Positions 44,641-53,849 of a DNA stretch of 64,000 bases are shown here, piece after piece; position 1 is the stretch's first letter; each line of letters starts with the position of its first letter. This stretch comes from Corynebacterium pseudokroppenstedtii (lineage in GTDB: Bacteria; Actinomycetota; Actinomycetes; Mycobacteriales; Mycobacteriaceae). The notes below the pieces were generated by a model, which had not been told where the DNA came from, made no database searches, and saw nothing but the letters and a program-made list of their open reading frames with translations. The stretch covers positions 310,001-374,000 of the forward strand of contig NZ_JAEUWU010000002.1 of the NCBI RefSeq assembly GCF_019754945.1, in the 5' to 3' direction. A program made the position numbers and the translations under genes.

Positions 44641-46296
44641 CTACTTCGAGTTGGCGTCGTTAATGGCCTTCCCGATTTTCTTCAGCAACGTCGGGTAGTC
44701 CTTCGGCGCAGTGCACACCTCAATAAGCACCAGCCGATCCTGGTTGTCCTGCGCCTTCGCAAAGGCGTCATTGAGTTCTGCGCGCGTGGTGGCCTTCAGC
44801 GTCACGACCTTGTCGTCGGTGCCGCCGAGAGCCTGCGGAATCATCCGCCAATCCCATGCCGTGATGTCGTTGTACTCGGCGTCCTCGCCGTGAATCGAGC
44901 GCTCCACGGCGTAGCCGTCGTTATTCACCACAATGACGACGCCGTTGACGCCTTCCCGCATCCAGGTACCCAGCTCCTGGACCGTCAGCTGCGCGGAGCC
45001 GTCGCCAATAACGAGCACCGGACGACGCCCCGGGCAGGCGAGACCAGCGCCCATCGCGGCGGGAAGTGTGTATCCGATCGACCCCCACAACGGTTGGCCA
45101 ATAAAGGTCGTATCAGCCGGGAAACGCATCTTCGCCAGGCCAAAGAAACTGGTTCCCTGGTCAGCAACAACAATGTTTCCCTCGGTCAGTACCCCGGCTA
45201 ACGTCGGCCACACATCGTCCTGAACCAATGGTTCATCAGCGCCCGCAACCCAATGGTGCGGCTCCGGTTCCGGAACAGCCCCCGGCGTGCGATCGGCAAA
45301 TGACGGAACAAGTTCAGCAAGCGCATCCAACGCATCGGCGATGTTCAGTGGCGCAAACGTTTTATCGCCTACTTTCGCATAATTAGTGGCGATATCCACA
45401 CAGCGTGCCGGGTCAATCTTCTGGCTGAAGCTGGCCGTCGTCGTATCGGTAAACCGAACACCGGCCATGACCAAGCGGTCCGAACCCTCCACAGCTTTGC
45501 GAACGTCAGGCTCGGATGCTGCACCCGCGTAAACGCCCAAGAAGAACGAGTCTTCCTCATTAACCAGCGTTTTCCCCCACATCAATGTGGCGTGGGGAAT
45601 ACCACCACTGAGCAGACGGTTCAGGTTGTCCGTCGCACCCATCCGGTGAACCAGGAGGTCCGCCAGCACTGTCACATCGCGGCCCTCCAAGAATTCAGAG
45701 GCGGCGGCGCGGAATTCCGCCAGAGCGCGGTCCGACGTATACGATCGGGCACCACCCAAGGGGGACGACGGTGGCTCAACCTCGACGCGGGCAACGTCGG
45801 TTGGCACCACAATGTATCCGGGCCGCCGATGTGTCTGTACTGCGCGGAGCACACGGTCCACTTCCTCAACCGCATCAGCCGGGGTCAGATCAGCGACGGC
45901 GCACGTTACTTCACTAGCCATGCGTCGGAAATGAGAAAAGTCACCATCACCGAGGCTGTGGTGCAGCAGACGTCGGGACGCCTGCGCATCCTTCGACGGT
46001 GCGCCGACAATGTGTACCACCGGGACATTCTCCGAGAACGAACCGGCGATCGCGTTGATAGCCGAGAGCTCACCCACACCGAAAGTCGTGACGACGGCAC
46101 CGATGCCGTTCATGCGCGCGTACCCGTCGGCCGCGTAGCCCGCGTTCAGCTCATTGGCGTTGCCGACCCAGTGCAGCGCATCATGCCCCGTAATGTGATC
46201 CAGGAACTCTAGGTTGAAATCACCCGGAACCCCAAAAACATCCTTAATGTGCAGTTCAGCTAGGCGATCTGCAATGTAATCAGCAACCGTGTACAT
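44641..46296 (-). CDS. Thiamine-diphosphate-dependent 2-keto acid decarboxylase (indolepyruvate/pyruvate type)
   Basis: This is a 551-residue enzyme of the pyruvate/indolepyruvate decarboxylase family. It has the N-terminal VFGVPGDFNLEFLDHITGHD, the ThDP-activating Glu in NANELNAGYAADGYAR near residue 49, the His-His pair in RLLHHSLGDGDF near 115, and the ThDP-binding GDGSAQLTVQELG...NNDGY near 430-460. It decarboxylates 2-keto acids to aldehydes in the cytosol; the substrate (indolepyruvate, phenylpyruvate, branched-chain or pyruvate) cannot be told from sequence by eye. ATG 46296 follows CGAAGGAG. Confidence 0.92.
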   Translation of the reverse strand: MYTVADYIADRLAELHIKDVFGVPGDFNLEFLDHITGHDALHWVGNANELNAGYAADGYARMNGIGAVVTTFGVGELSAINAIAGSFSENVPVVHIVGAPSKDAQASRRLLHHSLGDGDFSHFRRMASEVTCAVADLTPADAVEEVDRVLRAVQTHRRPGYIVVPTDVARVEVEPPSSPLGGARSYTSDRALAEFRAAASEFLEGRDVTVLADLLVHRMGATDNLNRLLSGGIPHATLMWGKTLVNEEDSFFLGVYAGAASEPDVRKAVEGSDRLVMAGVRFTDTTTASFSQKIDPARCVDIATNYAKVGDKTFAPLNIADALDALAELVPSFADRTPGAVPEPEPHHWVAGADEPLVQDDVWPTLAGVLTEGNIVVADQGTSFFGLAKMRFPADTTFIGQPLWGSIGYTLPAAMGAGLACPGRRPVLVIGDGSAQLTVQELGTWMREGVNGVVIVVNNDGYAVERSIHGEDAEYNDITAWDWRMIPQALGGTDDKVVTLKATTRAELNDAFAKAQDNQDRLVLIEVCTAPKDYPTLLKKIGKAINDANSK

Positions 46297-46483
46297 AGTT
46301 CTCCTTCGCATGGCTCGGTGGGGCCAGCATCGTATGGCGAGGGGTTCATCACGTGTGCTCGACGTGGCGGGTTGGCCACGTGAACATGTGACGACATCGA
46401 TGCCGCTGGGTTCGCGGCACCCCACCCATACTGTCAGGAAAACGTATTAAGTAGGTTGCGGGGAGGTAAAAATTGTCGGTGAA

Positions 46484-47281
46484 TTACTTATGCTCACCGG
46501 AATCGAGCTCACCCTGCGGCGCATCCTCCGCATCCAATGAACGGTCGCCAGCCTGCCCACCGTGCATCTGTGCCCGAATCTCTTCCAACCGAGCCGACGC
46601 CTTGATATCACGACCAGCGGTTTCGATCTCCGCCATGCGGGTGTCCACCGAACTCTCCGTGAGCTCCTGCTTACCGAGCGCATCCGCATAGCGACGCTCA
46701 ATCTTGTCTCGCACCGAGTCCAGGCTCGGAACAGAATCGTCCTTCGCGCTCAGCGCATTCATCGACTCCGCGGCGTTTGCCGACTCTTCCTGCATCTTCG
46801 TCTGGTTGACCTGCGCCCGAAGCTGATCAATCTGCCCCAGCTGCTCCTTCAGGTGGGCCTCGGACTTCTTCACCTGCGCTTTGGCCTGCTCCGCGGCCTG
46901 AGCATTACTCTGATGAAGCTGCTTCGTCTCCTCAATTTGCTGTTCGACACTGACCAGCTGCGACGCGACCACCTCAGCCGTGCTATTCCACTCGCTCGCC
47001 TGCTGGGTATCCCCCTCCTGCGACGCTTTGTCCGCAAGCTGCACTGCTTTCTGCGCCTGCGACTGGAGGCTCTCTTGGTCCTTAATCAGCCGGTTGAGTT
47101 TCATCTCAATCTGCCGCTGGTTCCCCAACACAGACGAGGCCTGTTCCACAACAGCTTGGTGCTGTTTCTTCGCCGCCTCCGTGGCCTGCTTTATCTGCAC
47201 CATCGGGTCTGCTTTCTCATCAATGGTGCTATCAAACTTAGCCATCGCGTATTTCCACCCTTTTGAAAAGGGGTTAGCCAT
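46484..47281 (-). CDS. pspA: PspA/IM30-family protein
   Basis: This is a 265-residue coiled-coil protein of the phage-shock PspA family, which binds and stabilises stressed membranes. From ATG 47281 (MANPFSKGWKYAMAKFDSTI, after AAGGAGATTGTG) the helical domain includes DPMVQIKQATEAAKKQHQAV and long heptad-repeat helices to about residue 200, then the alpha-helix YADALGKQELTESSVDTRMA and a flexible acidic tail. No pspB/C-type gene is adjacent. Confidence 0.9.
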   Translation of the reverse strand: MANPFSKGWKYAMAKFDSTIDEKADPMVQIKQATEAAKKQHQAVVEQASSVLGNQRQIEMKLNRLIKDQESLQSQAQKAVQLADKASQEGDTQQASEWNSTAEVVASQLVSVEQQIEETKQLHQSNAQAAEQAKAQVKKSEAHLKEQLGQIDQLRAQVNQTKMQEESANAAESMNALSAKDDSVPSLDSVRDKIERRYADALGKQELTESSVDTRMAEIETAGRDIKASARLEEIRAQMHGGQAGDRSLDAEDAPQGELDSGEHK

Positions 47282-47549
47282 CACAATCTCCTTAGCATCT
47301 GTCAGCATCCGTCGGACCTACTGTGCGGTTCACGCGCGCTCTGAAGTTCAGGCGTACAGTGCACTGTGAACACCATTGATCGCAATCGTAAGCAATCCTG
47401 AAGCACGTGTCCGTGTCAGATGGCGGGTCCACCACACAATCCATACCGACATTACCCATCCAGCCTGAACATCAATAGGTTTCAGGCGATGTGACGTCGG
47501 CAGGACCGGCATCTCCCCGCAACCGTGCCACAGAAAGAATGGAGAACTC

Positions 47550-47648
47550 ATGGACGTTCTGAACAGCATCCTCGCACTTGCCGAGCATCTTCTTGCTATT
47601 TCCGGCAACCCCGGCCCCGTCATTCCCGATGGCACCACCATCGAGTAA
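47550..47648 (+). CDS. 32-residue amphipathic peptide
   Basis: ATG 47550 follows GGAG 5 bases before it. The peptide starts MDVLNSILALAEHLLAISG and ends in a Pro/Gly-rich acidic tail, PGPVIPDGTTIE. The first 19 residues form an amphipathic helix with a strong hydrophobic face. There is no cleavable signal. In size and style it recalls corynebacterial PorA/PorH mini-porins or modulin-like peptides, but I cannot assign it. It is alone between pspA (divergent) and trxA. Confidence 0.5.
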   Translation: MDVLNSILALAEHLLAISGNPGPVIPDGTTIE

Positions 47649-47802
47649 GTAACGACGTTGCACGTGGCTCCTTCATTGCGAGTCTGCCGTCGCGGGTAAG
47701 TCTGCTGTGGCGAGTTAGTCTGCGACGGGAGTGTCCCTGCGACGTGCAAGCATGCACTTTGCATGGCGGCTGACTCTCGCGGTAGCCCCGTGACGTGCGA
47801 CA

Positions 47803-47838
47803 ACGCGCCCCACCGATATATCGACGGTTGGGGCGCGT
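47803..47838. terminator. Strong GC hairpin downstream of trxA
   Basis: ACGCGCCCCA and TGGGGCGCGT form a 10-bp stem, with CCG/CGG pairing inside. It lies 44 bases beyond the trxA stop, between convergent transcription units. No T-run follows on either strand. Confidence 0.5.
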
Positions 47839-47881
47839 CGTGTTATGTGCATGATGCTATGCGGCTAGTCGTACGTCGTAG

Positions 47882-48256
47882 CTACTCCCCCGACTCTTTA
47901 GCCTCTTGCTCCGCGATCTGCTTCCGCACCTCATCCATGTCCAGGTTCTTCGTCTGCTCAATGACGTCCTTAACCTGACCAGCAGAATGTACACCCGCAT
48001 GGCGGTAGACCAGAACGTTGTCCCTAAAAACCATGAGCGTCGGGATGGACTGGATGCCCAGCGAGCCCGCGATCTCCTGGTTGGATTCCGTGTCTACCTT
48101 GCCAAAAGTCACATCGGGGAACTGCTCGGAGACTTCCTCGAAGATCGGTCCGAACATGCGGCAGGGGCCACACCATTCAGCCCAAAAGTCCAGTGCAACA
48201 ACGCCGTTAGAGACGGTGTCGGTGAAATTGTCCTTCGTCACAGTAACTGTAGCCAT
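47882..48256 (-). CDS. trxA: Thioredoxin
   Basis: This is a 124-residue thioredoxin with the active site AEWCGPCRMFGP near residue 32 and the conserved cis-Pro in QSIPTLMVFRDN near 76. It has an acidic C-terminal extension (KQIAEQEAKESGE). Its start at 48256 follows AAAGGAA. Thioredoxins reduce cytosolic protein disulfides. It is monocistronic by position. Confidence 0.95.
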   Translation of the reverse strand: MATVTVTKDNFTDTVSNGVVALDFWAEWCGPCRMFGPIFEEVSEQFPDVTFGKVDTESNQEIAGSLGIQSIPTLMVFRDNVLVYRHAGVHSAGQVKDVIEQTKNLDMDEVRKQIAEQEAKESGE

Positions 48257-48483
48257 AAATTCCTTTCACTTAGTTTTAAAAAGACGACGCGCCTAGCCAC
48301 TTTAACTAGGCCACTTTAAGGGGCCGACGCACATGGTCATCACGCCGTCTACCTGCACTATATGAAGCAGGGGCCTTTAGGCGGACCATCATAGACCAGA
48401 CAGTCTACGACCGCAGCGGGGATGGGTGCCTTTACATGCGGATGTGGATATGGCGGATGCAGAAATGACGAAACCGAGGACGG

Positions 48484-49395
48484 CTATTCATTCAGTTCTA
48501 AGTAGATGCTCTCCAATGACTTACTTTCCTTAGTGAGGCCTTCAATTTTGACACCATTGCCGACCGCGACTTCCGCGATCGTCGCTGTATCGAGACCACT
48601 AATAGAAAGGGTCTGCCCGGAGACACCATCAATATGCCCACCATTGTTGAGCATGGCTCGCTGGGCAGACTCGATATCCCCTCGGACTGTTAAAAGAACA
48701 CTATTCGTCGTTCGTAGCTGGTCGAGCGGCTTTTGAACTATCGTTCGCCCGTTTTTAATCATGACCACATAGTCCGAAAACTGCTGAACCTCATTCAGCA
48801 AGTGTGACGAAATCAAGGCCGTTCCGCCGGAACTGATATATTCTTTCAATTTATTCTGGAATGCGATCGAGCCATCTGCGTCCACACCATTGTGCGGCTC
48901 ATCCAAAATCACGATCTCAGGATCATTGAGAAAAGCCACCGCGAGGCAAACACGTTGCCTCATCCCCAGCGACACCTTCGCAAGCTTACGGTTACGAGCA
49001 TGAGCGAGACCGTATTCGTCGAGAATGTGGATGGCATTCTTCTTAGTATCTGAAATGCCCTTCAACTGCATTTGACTGCGAAGAAAGGTAAGTATCGACA
49101 CCCTCGTATCTATCCATTCGGGATCGAGAAGATAACCAATCGATGCCCGGCAGTGATCAATCCCGACGGCGTGCTCGGAAGAGCCCGGACACCCTAGATC
49201 GATCGTGACATTCCCGGAATCGGCATGCGTGAGCCCCGCAATGATCTTCATTATTGTCGACTTACCCGACCCGTTTGGCCCCAATAACCCCGTGACCTTG
49301 CCCCTCGGCACGTCGAACGTCACATTTTCCAAAACCGGGACTCTTTTACCAAACAACTTATTAATCTGGTCAACAGAAATTGCCGACGAACTCAT
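48484..49395 (-). CDS. ABC transporter ATP-binding protein
   Basis: This is a 303-residue ATPase with Walker A GLLGPNGSGKSTI near residue 38, signature VSLGMRQRVCLAVAF near 145, Walker B IVILDEPHNGVD near 165 and H-loop ISSHLLNE near 200. The C-terminal 85 residues form a regulatory extension typical of antibiotic- or lantibiotic-type exporters. It overlaps the permease gene by 4 bases (ATGA). Confidence 0.92.
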   Translation of the reverse strand: MSSSAISVDQINKLFGKRVPVLENVTFDVPRGKVTGLLGPNGSGKSTIMKIIAGLTHADSGNVTIDLGCPGSSEHAVGIDHCRASIGYLLDPEWIDTRVSILTFLRSQMQLKGISDTKKNAIHILDEYGLAHARNRKLAKVSLGMRQRVCLAVAFLNDPEIVILDEPHNGVDADGSIAFQNKLKEYISSGGTALISSHLLNEVQQFSDYVVMIKNGRTIVQKPLDQLRTTNSVLLTVRGDIESAQRAMLNNGGHIDGVSGQTLSISGLDTATIAEVAVGNGVKIEGLTKESKSLESIYLELNE

Positions 49396-50158
49396 GCCTT
49401 ATACCTCCACAAACGTGCTGCACCACACGCAACGGCCACGACACACCACAACCCGACTTCAAGCAGGCCTTCCAACAACGTCGCATTAGCTTGCGTTAGT
49501 TTGTCCACAGCGAACGGGAAGCTGTGATGGAGAAGGAGATCACCCTGGTCATGACCCATCGCCATCAAGATGGCACCCGTTATCGGGAGAATGAGCATGA
49601 TAACGATGATCAACGTGAATGACAGGGTTACATTTCGAGCTAGATGAGAGATCCCACCAGCGACCAGTCCAATAGCCACCATGCATACTGCCCATGAGAT
49701 GCCGAGAATCAATTCCCTCGCGACAGAATCAGTGGTGAGACTAAAACCGGTTAGGGCGGATAAAACGAGTAAAAGGACAACAAAGATTAAGGCGAACACT
49801 AGCCAAAAGGGCAGAGAAAAATGGCGCAGGTGACGAGGCTAGCGAGATAAGCGCTGAAACGGGAAGGAATGGAAAGAAGGGTGTAGTTCACGGATCCCTT
49901 TGTGTAGCTACCAGCAATATACAGGGATAATATGAAGGCAACGAAGAAAAAAGCTAGCTCCGATACATTAGCTAAGCCACCTGAAAAACCGATTGACCTG
50001 TTATTGTGGCGCGACACCCCTACGGCTAATCCGACTGTGAATATGACCATCACAACCAGCGAGGTCTTCAGTGAAGAGGTGTGTATGAACGTCGTTAATT
50101 CGGACTTAATACCATTGGATACAAAACCAGTTTTACTATGTGGCTGACTCTGTGCCAT
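49392..50158 (-). pseudogene. ABC-2 type permease, split into two frames
   Basis: The first part (50158-49799, 119 residues, starting MAQSQPHSKTGFVSNGIKSE) has two helices and ends inside a third, YLASLVTCAIFLCPFG. The second part (GTG 49799 to 49392, 135 residues) begins in the middle of that helix, MFALIFVVLLLVLSALTGFS, and has four more. Together they would make a permease of about 254 residues, the usual size. The stop and the GTG overlap by one base (TAGTG), so either a one-base deletion split the gene or two half-proteins are made by coupled translation. I favour a frameshift because the break falls inside a helix. Confidence 0.7.
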
Positions 50159-50423
50159 GTGCCGCCTCTTTCTTCACCCGTTTTTTCTTTTCTATTCCCT
50201 GACCCCAGACACCCATTAACCCAAAAAAACCAGCGAGCGGCATAATAAAGTCCCGAAAACTATGCAAGCCAACCGTAAACACAATGAAGGCGATTACAGC
50301 TACATAGGGAATGAGGATGAAAACCCCAGTCCAGTCGGGAAGATACCTGGGTAATAGATACTGAAGTGCGATGCACGTTACCCCTACGACGGCGGCTATA
50401 AGACCGTCCACTTGCTTCTCCAC
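50136..50423 (-). CDS. Small four-helix membrane protein of the ABC operon
   Basis: This is a 95-residue hydrophobic protein (LIAAVVGVTCIALQYLLP, GVFILIPYVAVIAFIVF and a third segment IMPLAGFFGLMGVWG) with a basic C-terminus. It overlaps the permease start by 23 bases, so it belongs to the same operon and may be an accessory or immunity-like subunit. GTG 50423 is the likely start. I do not recognise the family. Confidence 0.65.
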   Translation of the reverse strand: MEKQVDGLIAAVVGVTCIALQYLLPRYLPDWTGVFILIPYVAVIAFIVFTVGLHSFRDFIMPLAGFFGLMGVWGQGIEKKKRVKKEAAHGTESAT

Positions 50424-50843
50424 TCTGCCCTCTGTATACCCTGTCGAGGTGCGCTATGCGGTGTACTTAGTTTGGCTCAATAGGTGACCTTTACCTTAAC
50501 ATTAGGGAGATCCGATGGTCGCGTCGGTTTTGCGGGTGGAAGGGATCATGATGGGCGTACCTTCCCCAACGAACCGTCGGACCAGCCGAAAAGGCTCCTC
50601 CACAGCCGCTACACGGCCATAGGTGACGAACGAGCACCCCCTGAAATACCCCTAAACATGTGCAATATAGAAATTGTCACTAGTGCAAATTAACAACAAT
50701 AACTAAAGTCTCGTTCCGAACGGGGCTATTGTGCGCCCCGCGGTATAGCCCATGGAGCACACACTCGCCTGTGAGGCACCAGCTAGCACCGACCAACTAT
50801 CGGTGGCCATCAACACGACAGTACCCCACAAGGAGATACCCCC
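50424..50843. other. Intergenic region between the ABC operon and the HMA-like gene
   Basis: I see no convincing gene; one open frame on the plus strand (about 50484-50693) lacks a ribosome site and protein-like composition. The region must hold the promoters of both divergent units. AT-rich DNA lies around 50660-50705. Confidence 0.4.
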
Positions 50844-51044
50844 ATGATGAAGAACTACACCATCACCGGCATGAGCTCCAACGAAGGAGCCGCCACCATC
50901 AAAAACGCGGTATCTCAGGCACGCGGAGTACAAAACGTCACTATTTTCGACGACGGACATATGACCGTCGAAGGTGAAGACTTCGGTGATGCCGACATCA
51001 ACGAGGCCGTCACGGAAGCTGGGTACGCGCTCGAGCCCAAGTAG
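50844..51044 (+). CDS. HMA-fold protein lacking the metal-binding cysteines
   Basis: This is a 66-residue protein with the fold and length of a CopZ-type heavy-metal-associated domain: NYTITGMSSNEGAATIKNAV, then VQNVTIFDDGHMTVEGE and a C-terminal EAGYALEPK. Where CopZ has GM-C--C there is GMSSNEGA, so both Cu(I)-binding cysteines are missing. The start is ATG 50844 or 50847, after AAGGAG. No metal transporter gene is adjacent. Confidence 0.8.
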   Translation: MMKNYTITGMSSNEGAATIKNAVSQARGVQNVTIFDDGHMTVEGEDFGDADINEAVTEAGYALEPK

Positions 51045-51120
51045 GCCTCGACTTCTCCTCGCGACGCCGCAGCACAACTCCCCCGGCGCAATTTACCCGG
51101 CGCGCCTTACGCGACGCGGC

Positions 51121-51459
51121 CTACCCGGCGATGACCAACCCGAGCCATGCCGCGAAAACCGCAACCACCAGCGTCGATAATGCGTATATAGCGCCACGGC
51201 GAGCACTACCTTGAGTGACTGCGTCGACAGACGCCGTGGAGAACGTGGTGTAGCCGCCCATCATCCCGGTGCCAAGGAAGCCTAACAGTGCTCCGCCGGA
51301 CAGGCCGGCCACACAGAGCCCGAGGACAAACGAACCCGTCACGTTAATCACAAACGTGGCCCACGGGAACTCCGCCGGCCACCGCGCACGGATCCATGCA
51401 TCCACCGCGTACCGCAGGCAGGCACCAAGTCCACCGCCGAGCGCAACAAGCACCATCAT
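51121..51459 (-). CDS. crcB: Fluoride channel CrcB/Fluc, second subunit
   Basis: This is a 112-residue four-helix fluoride exporter subunit. It has GGGLGACLRYAVDAW at the N-terminus, the FINVTGSFVLG segment with the conserved Asn, and GYTTFSTASVDAV with the Phe/Thr/Ser track. It overlaps the other crcB gene by 4 bases. Paired crcB genes make heterodimers with opposite membrane orientation. Confidence 0.92.
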   Translation of the reverse strand: MMVLVALGGGLGACLRYAVDAWIRARWPAEFPWATFVINVTGSFVLGLCVAGLSGGALLGFLGTGMMGGYTTFSTASVDAVTQGSARRGAIYALSTLVVAVFAAWLGLVIAG

Positions 51460-51920
51460 CGTTGCGCCACCTCTCTACGGCCGACGCGTTCCCACCACGC
51501 CCCGGCAAACGCCGCGATCGCGCCACAGATCACGCTGAATAACGCGTAGTACACCGCGAAACTCATGCCCATCAGGGACCCTGTCCCCTGCACGCCGGCA
51601 GCTCCGACCCCCGGGAACCATCGGGCAATGTCCACGGCGAGCGTCGAATAGGTTGTTAAACCGCCACAGAAACCGGTTCCCAGCAGCAGTTTCGCGTTCA
51701 CACGGCCCAAGCGGGCGAAGCGGGCACCCAAAAAACCAAGTAGAGCGGCGCCCACCACGTTCACCGCGAACACCCACCACATTGTGGGCACCACGGCGCT
51801 CACCACGGGACTCGAAGTCAACACATCACGCACTAGCGTCCCCACGGCACCGCCAACGAACACCAGCGCAGCCGACCTGGCAAAGCGCTTCGGCACCACA
51901 GGCCTTCTCACACGAGACAC
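51456..51920 (-). CDS. crcB: Fluoride channel CrcB/Fluc, first subunit
   Basis: This is a 154-residue partner subunit with an N-terminal basic extension (MSRVRRPVVPKRFARS), GGAVGTLVRDVL, FAVNVVGAALLGFLG and GGLTTYSTLAVDIA. It is encoded 7 bases after the CPA1 antiporter gene on the same strand, so it may be co-transcribed with it. No room exists for a fluoride riboswitch directly before it. Confidence 0.92.
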   Translation of the reverse strand: MSRVRRPVVPKRFARSAALVFVGGAVGTLVRDVLTSSPVVSAVVPTMWWVFAVNVVGAALLGFLGARFARLGRVNAKLLLGTGFCGGLTTYSTLAVDIARWFPGVGAAGVQGTGSLMGMSFAVYYALFSVICGAIAAFAGAWWERVGRREVAQR

Positions 51921-51927
51921 GACACGC

Positions 51928-53517
51928 CTACCTTTCCCGAAGCCCCATCACAGAGTTCTCGCCGCTCGCCAGCGTCATGCGGTCCAATTGCGCCAGCACT
52001 TCGTCGATAATGAACGGATCCGCACCCGGCTCGAAGCGAGCCGACATGACCTCGACCTGGGCGGCCTCGATGGCCTCCAGGCGGACCGCGGTGACTTTTC
52101 GACGGACCTCGCGTAGGCGCCGCACCGCATCCTCATAATTCTCCGGCTCATCGTCCTTCGGAACGCCCGTCATGTCGCGGAAACGACGCGCGATAGCCTG
52201 CGTGGCCTCTGGGGGGAGGTCCTCACCCTTTTTCTGCAACACGTCCATCGCTGCATTGTGCGCACGCCGCAGTAGGCGATCCATCGTGGCGTCGGCAATC
52301 GCGTCGTTGCCCTCCCCCACATTCAACTTCTGCATCAACCACGGCAGTGTCAACCCCGGGACTACCATCGTGCAGAACAACACCGTGATCGCAATCAACG
52401 GCATTTCGTTGTAGACATTGATATAGCCCGCGGGCACCGACATAACCAACGCCAGCGTGACCAAACCACGCATCCCCGACCAGGTCAAAACCAAAACTTC
52501 TTGCAAACGCAACGGAGACACGTTCTTCTTGTCGCGATGCTTATTGATCAAATACTGGTCATACATCCAGACAAAGCGCACGACAAACAGTACCGCGGAA
52601 ATAACTAGACCCCAGACAATACCTTGGCCAATACGCGTCGACGTCTGTTCCACCGCATTACGCACCGATAAACCAATGAGGCCAAACGCCAACCCTGTCA
52701 CCAACAGTTCAGCAGTCTCCCAAAATGCCGATCCTGTCAATCGATCTTCCGCCGCCGTCGCCGACACACGCGACGTCATTTCTACAGCAGCAACGACCAC
52801 CGCAATAACACCCGACGCGTGAATCTCTTCCGCAGCGATATACACCGCAAACGGAACCACCCAACTCAGGGCATTGACCGTGGTCGACCCCGCGGTGTAC
52901 TCCACCGCCCGGCCAGCAACATGGCCAATGACCCACCCCAGCGCAATCGACGCCACAGCCGTATATCCAAACCGCAGCAGCGCCGAACCAACATGGATCG
53001 GATCGTCGTTATACAAGGAATTGAGCGCCAACTGGAATGCCACCAATGCTACGGCGTCATTAAACAGGCCCTCGGTCTGCAGGGTGCCGATCACGCGCCG
53101 AGGAATTCCCGCTGGCTCCGCGACGGCCTCCACGGCCACAGGGTCCGACGGGGCTACCGCCGCGCCCAGAGCAATCGCGCCCGCCACTGACAAACCGGGG
53201 ATCAACACCATCGACGTACCGGCCACCGCCAGGATCGTGACCACGACCAACAACACCGATAACGACAACAGCGTCCGCCACTGCGAACGAATCAGCGGCC
53301 ACGACAACCGTCGGGCCATCGCCCAAATCAATGGCGGGAGGAATAACGGCAGAATCAGATCGGGCGGTAATGAAATATCCGGAATCGCGGGGAACACCAT
53401 CGTGGCCGTCGTTAAGAGAGTTAACAACACGGGCCACGGGAGGTTGGTTCGCTCGCCGATGGACACGACGATGACCGTCGCAAACATCAGACCCACAATC
53501 ACAATGAGGGTCTCCAT
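51928..53517 (-). CDS. CPA1-family Na+/H+ antiporter (NhaP-like)
   Basis: This is a 529-residue antiporter with 12 or so helices. The ion-binding region is GAAVAPSDPVAVEAV near residue 120, with the TEGLFNDAVALV helix near 150. The C-terminal cytoplasmic part (residues 410-529) is helical and charged. The ATG at 53517 is best supported (AAAGG 8 bases upstream); a GTG three codons earlier is possible. It adds a second Na+/H+ system to the window besides Mrp. Confidence 0.92.
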   Translation of the reverse strand: METLIVIVGLMFATVIVVSIGERTNLPWPVLLTLLTTATMVFPAIPDISLPPDLILPLFLPPLIWAMARRLSWPLIRSQWRTLLSLSVLLVVVTILAVAGTSMVLIPGLSVAGAIALGAAVAPSDPVAVEAVAEPAGIPRRVIGTLQTEGLFNDAVALVAFQLALNSLYNDDPIHVGSALLRFGYTAVASIALGWVIGHVAGRAVEYTAGSTTVNALSWVVPFAVYIAAEEIHASGVIAVVVAAVEMTSRVSATAAEDRLTGSAFWETAELLVTGLAFGLIGLSVRNAVEQTSTRIGQGIVWGLVISAVLFVVRFVWMYDQYLINKHRDKKNVSPLRLQEVLVLTWSGMRGLVTLALVMSVPAGYINVYNEMPLIAITVLFCTMVVPGLTLPWLMQKLNVGEGNDAIADATMDRLLRRAHNAAMDVLQKKGEDLPPEATQAIARRFRDMTGVPKDDEPENYEDAVRRLREVRRKVTAVRLEAIEAAQVEVMSARFEPGADPFIIDEVLAQLDRMTLASGENSVMGLRER

Positions 53518-53526
53518 GCCCGCCAC

Positions 53527-53849
53527 CTTTCATTACTGCCTACATGCTGCCCCAGTCACTCCCGCGTGTACGAGTGCTTAACCGCTACGTGTACCGCGTA
53601 CTTTTCGGAGGTCTGGGGCCAGCTCACCAATTGCCGAATGAGCACCAGGGGCACGTCACACGCGGGTCCGTAACAGATGGGAACCCCGCGCGGGCGCATC
53701 ACTCAGCGATCGGGAATTACTACTCACTATCCAAAATAGAGGAAAACGTCGGCTCGGCGCGATTTCGCGACACTACAGATGCTGCGATGGCCGGTGTGCG
53801 GGCACCGAAAGCAGACCAGAAACCGCCCGTGAGCGGCATTCTCCTAGCC
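53527..53849. other. Intergenic region between nhaP-like gene and dnaB
   Basis: I see no gene. It contains the promoter side of the antiporter gene and the 3' flank of dnaB. No clear T-tailed terminator is visible. Confidence 0.4.

Noticed and set aside
50484..50693. 69-residue plus-strand frame
   Set aside because: No ribosome site and no structure; it lies in the divergent promoter region.
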